The position numbers and the translations under genes were made by a program. DNA of 64,000 nucleotides from Larus michahellis (lineage: Eukaryota; Chordata; Aves; Charadriiformes; Laridae): assembly GCF_964199755.1 (NCBI RefSeq), contig NC_133897.1:138390125-138454124 (forward strand), read 5' to 3'. How positions within the stretch are numbered: position 1 is the first letter of the stretch; each line of letters begins with the position of its first letter. Shown here piece by piece: positions 26,987-38,751 of the stretch. The notes under the pieces are model-generated. The model was not told the DNA's origin. It worked only from the letters and a program-made list of their open reading frames with translations, and did no database searches.

Positions 26987-27690
26987 TGGTACAGCAGACA
27001 TACTTCTCAAGAAATAATGATGATCCCACATCAGTTACAGTGAAATGCTTAAAAAGTTTCTATCCTTGTCAACGGGAATTTAAAAAGAAAAATTAATGTA
27101 CATCTGGCTTTTTGACAAGACTTTTAAATGTCATTAACATTAATCATCTGGCATTAGATACAACTTCAAATTAAATATTTCTGCAAAATCTGCAAAAATC
27201 AACTGATACAAAAGACTGAAATTTATAATAAGAGATCTGTTGAAACTTCAAGACAGAGAACACTGTTTTCCAAAATAAAAACAGCGGGACAGCAGTAAAA
27301 AGAGTCAGGTTTTCCAGAGCATTGCGGTGTCTTGACCAGATCACCAATAAGACAGCTTTCTTTAGGAAGCTTCAGACACAGAAAAACCCTTCTAAAAACT
27401 TAGATAAGTTAAATCTTTTTTTTAAAGTGCATTAATTATTTGAACAGTACACTGATACTTTTAACAATCTTCAATACAAAAATTCAAAGAACCAGTATAG
27501 TTTTCGAAATTTAGAACAACTGACACCAAGAATAAAATTACTAATCTTTCTTAGATTTATAAACCCTTTAGGTTTAGATATGTCTCTTCTTTTGTGCCTC
27601 TACACTCTATAACACAATGGAAACCTGATCCTGGTTGGTCAGTGCTTTTATAATTTACAGAAAATGAAGTAAAAAAATCTGGACTATGGG

Positions 27691-27696
27691 TTTATT
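27691..27696 (-). terminator. IMPA1: Candidate IMPA1 polyadenylation signal
   Basis: AATAAA on the minus strand about 950 bases past the IMPA1 stop codon, which gives a plausible 3' UTR. Another AATAAA at 26766-26771 is an alternative. Which is used cannot be told from sequence. Confidence 0.35.
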
Positions 27697-28643
27697 TTTT
27701 TTGTGAGCTGAGTTACTGAAAACTCTCTTGGATTTTAATGATTCCTTAGACTTTGAAACACACTCATCCATGGAGAAACCTAAGCAAAATTAACAGGAAT
27801 TGTAACTGCCAAGAATAAGATAGAGGACCTAGGATCAGCTGATTCCAATAGTCAAATGCAAATCATAACTTCATCTCAATTTAGAGCAAGTCCATTTAGT
27901 GATAGAAGTTGTGCTCAGAACTTATTTCTGGGAGATGCACGTATTTTCTGGCACAAAACGTATTATTTTTGCAACTGTAATAAATCTGCAAGTGTACTGA
28001 CCACATAAAAGGCTAAAGAAGAGAATGCGTTTACCTACCGTAAGAACGGCAGAATGACGAGTACAAAACCAATGACAGCTAAGTAATAAAAACTTTAAAT
28101 TAGAGCCAAACTACAAGCAACAAAAAAGTTTGGAAATATGTGAACACCTCTACAAAAAACTGTGACCAGGTAAGGAAATGGATACAGTGATAACACTGAA
28201 GAAGACAACAGATGGGCTAGAGAAAGACTGGATAAACAGTAATGTCTTCATCTTTTTTGGATTCAGGATCAGATGTGATGATGTGGTGTTAAGACAGTGA
28301 ATTTTGTTTTGTCGCTTACATAACTAGAGATTTTTACTTATCTATACATCAGAGTCTTTTTGCTATGCCTTCCAGTGCAGTATAAAACTTGAAAATACTA
28401 ACTGTATATATTTGCTTCTTTTTATAGATCTTTATGTAATCATGATGTTGAATAAAATACTTAACAGTAAAAGCTTACTTAGAATGTTGGTCCAATCTCA
28501 AAACACTACTTAACAGTCACGCCAGTGCTGAAAGACTACCATCTATTTATCTATCTTTTTATCAGGTTCAAGGTGTAGAACAATGACCACATGGGAGTAT
28601 GAGACAACATTGTATAATTACATTGAAGGTGTAGTTTTGTTAT

Positions 28644-28762
28644 TCAGTTAGTTGCATCATCCCTTTTCAGAGGAATTATCTGAAGTGCTTTGGCTATTCT
28701 CTCTCCTATAGCTCGACTACTTGCTGCAATTATTCTTCGAGACATCAAATCAAATGGTCCAC
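28644..28762 (-). CDS. IMPA1: IMPA1 coding exon 8 (last)
   Basis: Encodes [15 protein letters not shown] through the C-terminal residues [11 protein letters not shown], then TGA at 28644-28646. Acceptor TTTCTAG|GTGG. Confidence 0.95.
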
Positions 28763-31700
28763 CTAGAAATCAAAGCAAGCAAAATAACTAGATTATATCT
28801 AGAGAAAACTGAAAGTTGGTAAGAAAATAAGTGTTGAAAAAAACAAGTGTAAATGATACATTGCTATTTAGGACCAAGTTTTGCCCCTAGATAAAAATGC
28901 ATTTAACACAACAGGTATCTCATATGAGCTACATTTTACACTCTTCAGTGTATGTTTACTGTCTTTTTTTCAGTCTTCCAGGTGCTCAACCAAGGGAGTA
29001 AAGGTTATCTTGTAGCTTAAAAACATAGAATTGACTCTCTCTTTGTCCATTAACTGGATAGAAATTCTGTTCAGTAGTGGTAACTTGGAAAGAGGACTGA
29101 AAAACCTCTTTGCCTTCTCATTTCAGCTATGTTTTGCTCCCAATTAGCTACTTAAAAGGACAAGAGTATCATGCATGCCCGTGTATTTACCTGATACGTC
29201 TAGCAGTACACCGCCTGCTTCGGTAATAATGATTCCGGCCCCTGCCATATCCCAGCAGTGAATCCCCATTTCATAATAGGCATCGGCTCCACCCGTTGCC
29301 ACAAGGCACATGTTCACAGCTGCTGTACCAACGGCTCTAATCCTAAAGGAGACATAATTGTTTTTTTAGTTGAGAACAGTTCGTAAGAAAGTCAAAATGT
29401 CTGTGTACACTGTACAGAGAACACAGAAGCGTCATACGCAAAGTGAACTGAGCCTGAGAAAATAAGATGGAAGCTGCAGTGAAACAAATGAAAAATTGGG
29501 AATAAAGTTTTGCTTAAGTAGCTTGAAGAGCTCTCTGAATATAGCAGATTACCAGAAATTACATTTATGAATTCTGTTAACCAATTTTGTTTTAGAGTGG
29601 AAATAAATCTTAAACAGCTTCTTAACCTAAAACATATTATGGAAGATATCTACCTGTGAAACAATAACAGCTATTCTACTTTGCTTTTTAATCATCAGTA
29701 CATAAAACTGTAACTGATGGCAGCTAAATTACTGCAAGAAGCAACTTATATCAACTCCGATCTCCATTTATTCTTCACAAATAAAATACCAGAGTTGAAC
29801 TGACAATGTACCTAAAATGTATTCTCTACTCTACAATTCAGCATATATTCTTTAATGACAGCAGATTTATTGATAGTAGAAAAAAACCTACATGTGAAGT
29901 GTCAAAACAAGAATTCTGAGAATTTCAGCATAAAACTAAAAGCCCTTTGAGATTGGAAACATGAGTAGGGTTGAGTTACAAGAAACTGTCTACTGAAACC
30001 ACCTTTAGACATGAAATGGTTTGCGGAAATGTTGGCTTTGGCTTATCTAGAGGAGAGGAAGCAGGGAATGTAACCAAAATAAGAGCAGTTTATGGACAAT
30101 TTCAACTACTTCGACAAATTAAAAAAAAAAGTTATGATGCTGAAAGAGAAAAGGGAGGTCTACTTTTGTCTTCTGATATATATAAAAAACCCAGCAATTA
30201 TTTTCATTGCTACAGGGAAAGGAAACTAAGAACTGTAATACAGCTTCTGTTAATCCAGTTTTACCCCTAGTGTGTTTCTGGGAAAAAAAAAAAAGGCACA
30301 GAATTGTATTTCTTTTTTTTAACTAATACAATACATTTTAGTCCTACAAAAGCAAACATGCTTTACTTCTCAATACTGATTGTTAGGGGTCTCTTATATA
30401 TGTCCCAGCTTGAAAAAGTTAAACACACTTAAGAGTTTCTCTGCAGAAGCTACTATACAAAAACATTTAAATCATGTTTCACATTTAAAGTGTCAAATGT
30501 AATGCAACCAATCCTTCCTGAAAATGATCTTATTTACATATTTACAGTACATATTAACATATATCAGTAAATATAAGAAGTAGGAAATATCTTACCCGTG
30601 AATAGGAATACTGAGAAGTCTTTCCATGTTAGAAAGAATTATTTTTATAGTCTCTGGATCACGATTTGATCCCAATTCTGTTACTAAAAGGGATTTTGTA
30701 ATGTCTGGAAAAGAAAAAAACCCTCACTTTTCCAACAGTACAACTTATACAATAATAATAATTAGCAGAGTTTACATCATTGCTTTCTTATTAGACTGAT
30801 TAAAAGGTATTTTAATATAAATATTACATATATTGAATGTATAAAAATTTGTTCTTACATGGAAAATGGCAGGGAAAAAATAAAATACAACGAACAAAGC
30901 ACAGTCAATTGTGCATATACATTAATCGATGTCATTAGTAAATAAAATTCTATTGCTATCAAAAATTAGAACAGTTCTCAGATCTTTAAAGGTGACGCTT
31001 TAAGTGTGGATTTTACTTCACATAGGGTAGTAAGTATACAAGAGAGATACTGATTTAAACGAATAGTTCACACCTGGAAGAAGCTGAATTGTTTGGTAGA
31101 TTTATTACAGACTCTAAAGAACAATCACAGATGGATTACAGACATACAGGGAATTAAAAACAAACACACACACACCGCACAGGGAATAAAATCTTCAATT
31201 GCTGAGTCCTGTTTTTGCAAAGATCACAAGCATGTTAAATGCATTAAAGAGAACATAAAAGTTGTTTCCCAAAACTGAACAACCCATGGCCAAAAAAAGT
31301 CTGTCTTTGCAAAACAAAACTATGAGCTAAAAACAGAAATATATCCAGGTCTAAAACTGTTGATGCCTCATTTTCAAAATAAATGTAATTACTGGAAATA
31401 AGATACTCAGTTCAACTTACCTTCTTGGCCTGATACTTTAAGTTTTTGACCATTGCAAAATGCACCTTTTCCTTTTCTGGCAGTATACATTTTGTCTTCT
31501 ATACAACTATACACAATTCCAAACTCTATCTGCAAGAAAAAGTAAAGATACCTTGAGGTTTTTTTCCCTTTCTTCCTATTTACTGTGAAAATACAGATCT
31601 TAGTTATAACTAGCATCAAGGAATTAATTTGGTTTTGATTGATTAGATATTAAGTAATAAAAAGTATACCTTTTTGTTTACAACAAAGCCAATTGAAACT

Positions 31701-34700
31701 GCCACAAATGGAAACCTACAAAACAAAACATTTCACTAATTTATAGCGAGATACTGTGCTTCTTTCATTACCACGCTTACTCTTAATAAAAACAATATTC
31801 AGTTAAACGTAATGTATATTTCAAAAAGAAACTTGGCACTGTATAGGAAATAATAATTTTCTGGAATTTGCACAATTTACTATGAAAATAGACCCTAGAA
31901 CACCAATTAGCATTTAAAATACAAACTTTTTCACCCACTGAAACTAAGCCTGTTACAGCTTAGTGACTGTCATTTTATAGCCAAAGAATACAAGCAAGCC
32001 TCTACACTACTAACCTTTCTCAGGAGGAACATGCCGGTCTCATCAAAAGCAGCAAGTCACCTCTCCCCCCACCTCCACCTTCTCCACCAAAGCAACGAGA
32101 AAGACAGATATTGAAGTGAGAAGGAAGAACGTAGGGGGAAGAGTGAAGACAGTGGGAGTATATAGGACATGGTGGGCTGCATCTCAGTCTAAGTTTTTAA
32201 TGATCAACCAGTTAATTTTTTTTATAATTGTTTTTTTACTTTTCAAAATTTGCAGTTCCAAAACATTTGCCTTAATTATGATCTGCAAAAAATACAGACG
32301 ACTTTTAATTCTGTAAATCCAGCAGAATGGGTTCTTTTTTTACAGCTTTTTGAACATGTCATTTAGCAGGATTCAGCAGCTGTTTAAAGCCGTGGTGCAA
32401 ATAGCAGCAGCCATTTCAAAATTGGAATAAAGTACGTTCATAAAAAGCTCATCAGGACCAAAATCTGTCATGTTTCAAAGACAGAAGGAATAGGCAGTCG
32501 GCACTAAACTGAAACTCCCCTCCTTACCCTGGTACAAAATACCACTAAACAATCACTGGTGATATTCTGTTTATTTTCACAGTAGCAGCTCCTAAATCTT
32601 AATGAATTTGAAATTTCTTAGAAATCAACACCTCTGAAGATGCTACAACTCCTAATTCTAAATCCTGTTGCTTTACTGTTAAAATCTGTCCACCTATCTT
32701 TGGCACCTCTGCCAAAGGCTGCTGACTCCTGCTATACAGTACAGGCCTCTCATGGAACAACTGCTGTTGGTTACAGACTGAGACTATTATAATACTTACA
32801 GAAATACTAAAATGATTACAAAAGCTGCCCAATAGCTCTCAATAAATGCAAATAACAATTTGAAATTATTAACAAGTTCACAGTATCTCTTTTAAGGCAA
32901 TTTAAAAAGTGACAAAACCTTACTTTCATGGAACTGGAGAAAGAAAAAAGGTAATCAGTTGAAGTTGCTAACATAAAAAAAAAAAAAAAGAAAGGTGGAC
33001 CTGTGCACGAAGTTGGTAGTTCCGTCAATAGGGTCTATAATCCACGTGGGGTTATCTGTCAAAATGCTGCCCTCTCCAGCTGCAACAGATTCTTCTCCGA
33101 TGAAGCTGAAGTAGCAAACGCATTTAAAAGATACAAAGAAAGCATTTAAAAGTTCTGAATTACAAGTGTCCTTGAAATTAAAAAAATCTTAAAGTGAGAT
33201 GTAGGTTTTTGCACCATCAGTGATCATATGGAAAAAGTAGAGAAATACACAATTTATCTGGAAAGCACTAACCACATCTGACCAAGTCTGCAACAATATT
33301 TATGATGTCAGAGATAATCACAGTACGTGGGGAAAGAACTTTATGTAAGTAACTTTATGTTTTAACATCGAAGTTTTCATCATTTCTTCCAGTAACAGCA
33401 TCATCAAATTTCAGTCAGAATACTTGTAGCTATTTACACCTTTCAGTTTATTTGTACTATACACCACTACTTTTTAGCTTGTGTTTTAACTGACGAAAGC
33501 CTTTCTGGTCATATCCCTCTGGTTAGACCACTGCATTAACTGTTAAATTTGTAGTCTGATTTCAATCCAAATGTGACAAAAAGTTGTTAGTCTCAAAACT
33601 GTTTAGTTTTACAAGCATTACAAAAATGGTAACATGGTAAAGGGATGAAATCCAAACCAGAGCTCCTCCTGAAGAAGATGGCAGAGTTGCATGCTCAACC
33701 ATAATACTAACCCAAAGGAATACACAAGGCACAGTGCTACAGGAACCCAAATTTCAGTTTTTGCTGCTAATGGAAGTATTTGTTTTGAACTGCAAAATTA
33801 CTGGGATGACTCTAAGTGGGTGGAATTATCTTCTATGCCTTTTGCATGTTAAATTTAATCGCATATTACTCAACCTATGAAAAGTATGCATCAAACACAT
33901 GCTTTCCTCCACAAACACGTAAAATGAGGAGAACTGCTGAGAGTAAATAAATAAGGCCCCTTTAATATTGATTAGGAGTTTTATGATTAACTATGGAAGT
34001 GAAGATGATTGTTCAGAAAGAAACACCGTGTTTCCAAAAAGCAGCAGATCTTCACAAAGAAAAGAGAGAGACTGCATCGTTATTTAGGCGGATGAGTAAT
34101 TCGTTAGAAAGACAAATTCAGCACCAGTATGTCTAATGCGATATCAATTATCTAATATAAAAAGAAGCTAAAATATTCTACGATGTTTATCAAGGTCATT
34201 CTGTAAGTCTGTATGCTTGCACTAATTTGGTTAGGTTACTGACATTTTGTATCACTGCAGTTGTTTCAATTCTATGCACATTTATTGCGTTTCACATATA
34301 CAGCTACAATAAGAAAATGCAAGAAAAATTAGCAAACCCACTTTAAGGAAACTGTATTAAGTTTCAGCCATTATGCCAGGTATCTTGGGGACACCTTTGA
34401 TTCTCCAACACAAATACCCAAGATGTTATTTACAGCTGGCTCAACTCAAAGTGCCTTTCAGCATAAGTCCCGAGCAAGGCTAAACTCATGTCAGTAGACC
34501 CTGGAGACACCTTGTTTTGTTAGTACAGCCCTGGGCAAAACTTCAGCCCACTACTACTCTAAAATACTTAACATACTGAGGGCAAGGGAGAATTCTGTAA
34601 CTTTCCAGCATGCTAATTGTAATGAAATTTTACCAAGCAAAATCACAACCTTTCTGTTTTCTTCTTCTAGTCACCTCTCGCCTTCCCCTATCAAAAGTGT

Positions 34701-36080
34701 ATTGGTAGGAACCCATACCTGTGAGAAGGATACTTTTCTTTTATCAAAGAAATAATGAAGTTTTCTACTTTTTGATCAGTTTCTGTCACTAGATCTACCG
34801 GCGAACTTTTAGTCATAACAGATATTTCTTCTTTGAGTGCTCCACGGATTATCTGTTAACAAAAGGGGGGAAAATTTTTTTTTCTTCATTAACAGTATGG
34901 AAAATAGTAGTTTTCCCAGAAACCTGAGCATCATTTTTACTGAAATTTTCTATACTGTACATACAAAACACAAATACAAAAAATGACAAAACCTGGATTT
35001 AACTGCAGGAGCTGGGGCCTACCCTTGCATCTATCTTCAGTCCCTACTCAATACAAACTTTTACATGACCTTAAATCTAAGTACTACAAGAAGATCCACT
35101 GGTACATAAAACTAAGCTCTATTTTCCTAGGACAAGTTTTATATTTATAAATTTAAATGCCAGAATTGAACAAAACACTTAAGACTGAGCTTAAGTCAGC
35201 TATTTTTAGCCAGACCCTGCATTTATGATCTTAAAACAATCAGAGTCAGCTTAAGCAAGAATCCATGCCTCACAGCCCACAGAATTATTTTACTATTACT
35301 TAGGAGATTTTGAGGGAAGACTTTAATGAGGTCACTGCAGGGACGATGTTCTGCAGGTTCTGCAGCTCCAGGGGACAGAATCTGTACATGTGCCACAGCA
35401 ATAGCCTTCAAATGTACCAAGCAGAACTACCAAGAACTGAACATTTAATAACCACTCTTATGCTGAGGCTCTGCCAAGATGTGCAAACTCTGTCATGTTT
35501 TAAGCCTTCTTAGATCACAAATGGGCAAAATACCGATACTGCAAGGGATGCTTCTTATTTACAGAAGTAAAGCAGTCTTCATAAAGAGAACACGATATGA
35601 TTATCTTGTACCAACAAGTCACTGTACAAAGTTGACTGAGGAGTTCGTAAGAAAGACTGTCAACAGCTTTCAGGTGGTAAAAGATACACGGGTGCAGTTT
35701 AAGAGGTGCTCATTGTTTACCACACTTCAGAATTTATTTATTTTTTTTAATCAAAGTTAAGAAACAAAAGTTAATCCTTGTTCTTTAATCAGACTCCGGT
35801 ACAAAGAAAGGTGCAAAGTTGTTTTCTTAAATTAACCAAGCTGTAAGCATGAAAGACAGTCCAATCTTGAACCTGAACATCACTGAATGATTCTGCTAAT
35901 TTATATTTTTGATAAAATACTCCTTAGAAGAATATACAATATCAAAGCTCCTTTAAAAGCTCTATACATACTAGACTCAATAAATAACGTTAGTATTTAT
36001 AAATAGGTTATACTTACCTCTCCAGCTTTCCTTGCTAAAGCAACTGCATAATCCATACATTCTTGCCAAGGGTCTGCCAT
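28644..36080 (-). CDS. IMPA1: Inositol monophosphatase 1, complete coding region in 8 exons
   Basis: Cytosolic Mg2+-dependent, lithium-sensitive phosphatase that hydrolyses inositol monophosphates to free inositol, feeding phosphatidylinositol synthesis. Coding exons (minus strand): 36080-36018, 34852-34719, 33105-33001, 31715-31670, 31529-31421, 30704-30596, 29342-29191 and 28762-28644. They join in frame to 837 bases, 278 codons plus TGA, against 277 residues in human. The start [18 protein letters not shown] matches the family. Metal-binding and catalytic residues are present at the human positions: Glu70 in GEES, Asp90, Ile92 and Asp93 in DPIDGT, and Asp220 in WDMAG. All introns are GT-AG. 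The coding exon 1 donor is strong, while that after exon 33105-33001 is weak. A non-coding first exon lies in the CpG island near 37.84 kb. The C-terminus [11 protein letters not shown] differs slightly from human. Identification is secure. Confidence 0.97.
29191..29342 (-). CDS. IMPA1: IMPA1 coding exon 7
   Basis: 152 bases. Carries [20 protein letters not shown] and WDMAGAG with catalytic Asp220. Donor CAG|GTAAAT. Confidence 0.96.
30596..30704 (-). CDS. IMPA1: IMPA1 coding exon 6
   Basis: 109 bases encoding [19 protein letters not shown] through [11 protein letters not shown], which leads into the helix and strand before the WD motif. Confidence 0.95.
31421..31529 (-). CDS. IMPA1: IMPA1 coding exon 5
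   Basis: 109 bases encoding [20 protein letters not shown] and [12 protein letters not shown]. Strong donor AAG|GTAAGT. Confidence 0.96.
31670..31715 (-). CDS. IMPA1: IMPA1 coding exon 4
   Basis: Short 46-base exon encoding [16 protein letters not shown], which follows the [11 protein letters not shown] motif of the preceding exon. Confidence 0.95.
33001..33105 (-). CDS. IMPA1: IMPA1 coding exon 3 (catalytic motif)
   Basis: 105 bases encoding [18 protein letters not shown] and [14 protein letters not shown], including Glu70, Asp90 and Asp93. The donor is weak (CACAG|GTCCACC), followed within ten bases by a T-rich tract with 15 Ts in a row. The length is a multiple of three, so skipping would keep frame but remove the active site. 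Confidence 0.95.
34719..34852 (-). CDS. IMPA1: IMPA1 coding exon 2
   Basis: 134 bases encoding [20 protein letters not shown] and [20 protein letters not shown], then YPSHS. Residue order matches the vertebrate protein without gaps. Confidence 0.95.
36018..36080 (-). CDS. IMPA1: IMPA1 coding exon 1
   Basis: Encodes [20 protein letters not shown] and a final Glu. The start is the only ATG giving the conserved N-terminus. The exon continues as 19 bases of 5' UTR to 36099, where an acceptor (TTTTCATAG) marks an upstream non-coding exon. Confidence 0.95.
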
Positions 36081-37433
36081 CTTTTCTTAGATATACAGCC
36101 TATGAAAAGGACAGATTAACACAAACATTATTATGGCTATTTTTTTACAAGTTCTGATTTTCTGCCCCCCTTGTTCTGGACTGCACTGTTTTCTCCTTGA
36201 TGGAATATGGAAGTTTGTCCTATCCTCTACTCTGAAAAAAAATAACTTAGAGAGTATTAATATTAGTCTAAGTTACCAGATCTTTTTCCCACATTTTGTG
36301 ATTACCAAAAAGGCATAACGTAAAAACATTAACAAGTACAGAGCCTCAGTCTTGAAAGGTACATGGATAAACAAAATTCTACATTTAGACACTGACCTCA
36401 ATATACATAAAGGCTTTGAAAAACAAATCGTGTGGTTACACACAGGCACATTCACAAATACAGTGTACAGCTCAAGGCCTTTTTGCTTAAAAATACTAGA
36501 ATCTTCACTGTAATTTATTGCAGAAACTGTTGACATACACCTTAGTCTATTTTTAAGTATGGTTTAAATGACTTTGAATATCTTAAATTAGAAGACTAGA
36601 ATCTTAAACGCCAAATCTGTCCTTTCTGTATTTTAGTCCTCTGTGCTTTGTTCTAGGGGTTTACTCCAAACAGAAATATAAAATGGTTTTGATTCTACAT
36701 GAGACAGTTACAAGATCCCTGTCATTTAAAAGCATTTTCTACATTCTTAAGTATTATGAAGCAATACTAGCCACCTCATCTTCCATGCATCTCTACTTTC
36801 ACGAGGAATGCAAAATACAAATCAGCATATTATACGTTATTTCTGATACACCCTTAACAGACCACAAATTCATTCAAAGATGTAATGGTATTCTGAATTT
36901 TGGAAGTCTGTTTCATTTTTGAGACCTATCCCTTTCAGAAGCCTTCTGGGTATCTCCTACTAAAGTGAGCTAGTTTTTAAGTGATGACGTGGGTAGCAGT
37001 TTTCTAACACTTGCAGATTCACAAAGATTAGGTAAATTATAAAAAAAACATCACTGAGACAGTATAAAAAAAACCCAAACCCTGTGCAATTAACACAATA
37101 CAGAAGTCTCCACTCCAAGCATCCTGATCTAACTGTCCTTGCCTTCTTCAGCCTTGGTCCTTAACAGGTAGAGATGGCTACAAAAGCTAGGTAGAACGCA
37201 AAAGGTATGAAGCTTCAATTATGTTGATAACGTTCTTTACTTATCATAGCAGGCAAAGTACAGATTCTGTTAAATAAACACAGAAATAACTTTGTCAGAA
37301 CACAGAACTGGGTACAGACAGAACAGATCCAGGTATGCGTCTACAAACAGACAAAGAATTGGCACTAGGTAAAAGTTACTCTGTTATCCACAAACGACTG
37401 GTAGGACTGGTGGAACCTTAAGTACATTTTAGA

Positions 37434-37500
37434 CTCACAGAATGTGTTGGGCTGGAAGGGACCTTTAAAGGTCATTTTACATCATTTACATCTAAACCCT
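37434..37500 (-). mobile_element. CR1 3' tail remnant
   Basis: TCACAGAATGTGTTGGGCTG followed by GGAAGGGACCTTTAAAGGTC, the end of a CR1 3' UTR in reverse, degraded beyond about 37480. Confidence 0.8.
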
Positions 37501-37639
37501 CACTAAAACAGTAACTCCAGAACAAATACTCTAATTAAATACCAGCACCTACACTGACTGAGAAAAGTGGGGTTTTTTTGCCCCAGCTATGTTTTGTCGT
37601 CTCTGGGTGCCCCATGACGAGTTTGTCCCGCAATCCCAG

Positions 37640-38050
37640 GCCATGCATTCAGAGTAAAGGTTTGGAACCCGGGCTGAAGGGCGGCCCACATAACGCGGCC
37701 GGAGCGACAGCACCTCCCGCGGCCACCGGGGGGCTGTGTGGCCCTGTCAGCGCTGACACGGCCACACAGCCCCCCGGGGCAGCGGCGCATTCCCTTCATG
37801 ATACCCCGAAATGGCGGCTGAGGAAAGAGGAAGAGGCTCACCGCGATCCACCGCTGTAACCGCCGCCGCCGCTGCCTCCCCTCTCGCTGAGGCGCGCAGC
37901 CCCGTCAGTGCGCAGGCGCCGGGGAAAGAGGCCGTTAACTCCGCCCCCTCCCGCCGCTGCGCCTGCGCGGAGGGCGGCGAGAAGGGGCATGGTCGCTGCC
38001 CGCGGCGCGTGAGGTAACGGTCGCCGGGCGGGGTTGCCTCAGCGCCTGCA
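37640..38050 (-). promoter_or_regulatory. IMPA1: CpG-island promoter of IMPA1
   Basis: Dense CpG and GC boxes (CCGCCCCC near 37940) in otherwise AT-rich DNA, placed just upstream of the first IMPA1 intron. Two NRF1-like motifs in opposite orientation lie at 37909-37919 and 37959-37968 (GCGCAGGCGC and GCGCCTGCGC). An AAATGGCGGC motif of YY1 type lies at 37810-37819. The likely non-coding first exon ends at 37842. The exact start site cannot be seen. No TATA box is present, as expected for a housekeeping promoter. Confidence 0.75.
37726..37777. repeat. 52-bp near-perfect palindrome
   Basis: Two 26-base arms, 37726-37751 and 37752-37777, are reverse complements with one mismatch (C at 37744 against C at 37759) and no spacer. 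The arms open with CCGGGGGGCTGTGTGGCC and the centre reads TGTCAGC|GCTGACA. It sits in the IMPA1 CpG island, 64 bases past the inferred first-exon donor. Confidence 0.95.
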
Positions 38051-38270
38051 CCGTTCAAAATTGCAGTTAAGGTCTTAAAATTAGCCTTTAACGTCGACTT
38101 CTTTTTATTAATTGGGCGTGGCAGGGTGAAGATGCGGAGAACGCGGTTGGCGTTTTCCCGGGTTTGTAGCTGGCGAGGACGCCGCTGTTGACAACGAGAC
38201 CGGGTTATACAGGGTGTGGAAAAAAGTATAAAGGCCCGTGAAAAAGAACGTGAACGTCACTCGGCACAAG

Positions 38271-38751
38271 AAGGACGGACGTGGATGTGTTGGAGCGGGT
38301 CCAGAGGAGGGCCGCAAAGACGACCCAAGGGCTGGAGCACCTCTCCTATGAGGACAGACTGAGAGAGTTGGGGTTGTTCAGCCTGGAGAAGAGAAGGCTC
38401 TGGGGAGACCTTATAGCAGCCTTACGGTACTGAAAGGGAGCCTACAAGAAAGCTGGAGAGGGACTTTGTACAAGGGTATGCAGCAATAGGAGGAGGGGTA
38501 ATGGCTTCAGACTGGAAGAGGGTGGGTTTAGGTTAGATATCGGGAAGAAATTTTTCATTCTGAGGGTGGTGAGGCACTGGAACAGGTTGCCCAGAGAAGC
38601 TGCGGAGGCCCCATCCTTGGAGGTGTTCAAGGCCAGGTTGGATGGGGCTTTGAGCAACCGGGCCTAGTGGGAGGTGTCCCTGCCCATGGCAGGGGGGTTG
38701 GAACTAGATGATCTTTACGGTCCTTTCCAACCGAAACCACTCTATAATATG
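38271..38751 (+). mobile_element. CR1 retrotransposon, 5'-truncated
   Basis: About 480 bases in forward orientation: GTCCAGAGGAGGGCC, TTGGGGTTGTTCAGCCTGGA, GGCACTGGAACAGGTTGCCC, then GGGGGTTGGAACTAGATGAT and the tail ACCACTCTATAATA. The ORF2 remnant is broken by stops. It lies about 200 bases upstream of the IMPA1 island. Confidence 0.94.

Larger units (their letters stand above)
36100..37841 (-). other. IMPA1: IMPA1 first intron (5' UTR intron)
   Basis: Inferred between the acceptor at 36100 and a good donor at 37841 (CGCG|GTGAGCC on the minus strand) in the CpG island. It holds a CR1 tail at 37434-37500 and the palindrome at 37726-37777. Confidence 0.55.
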
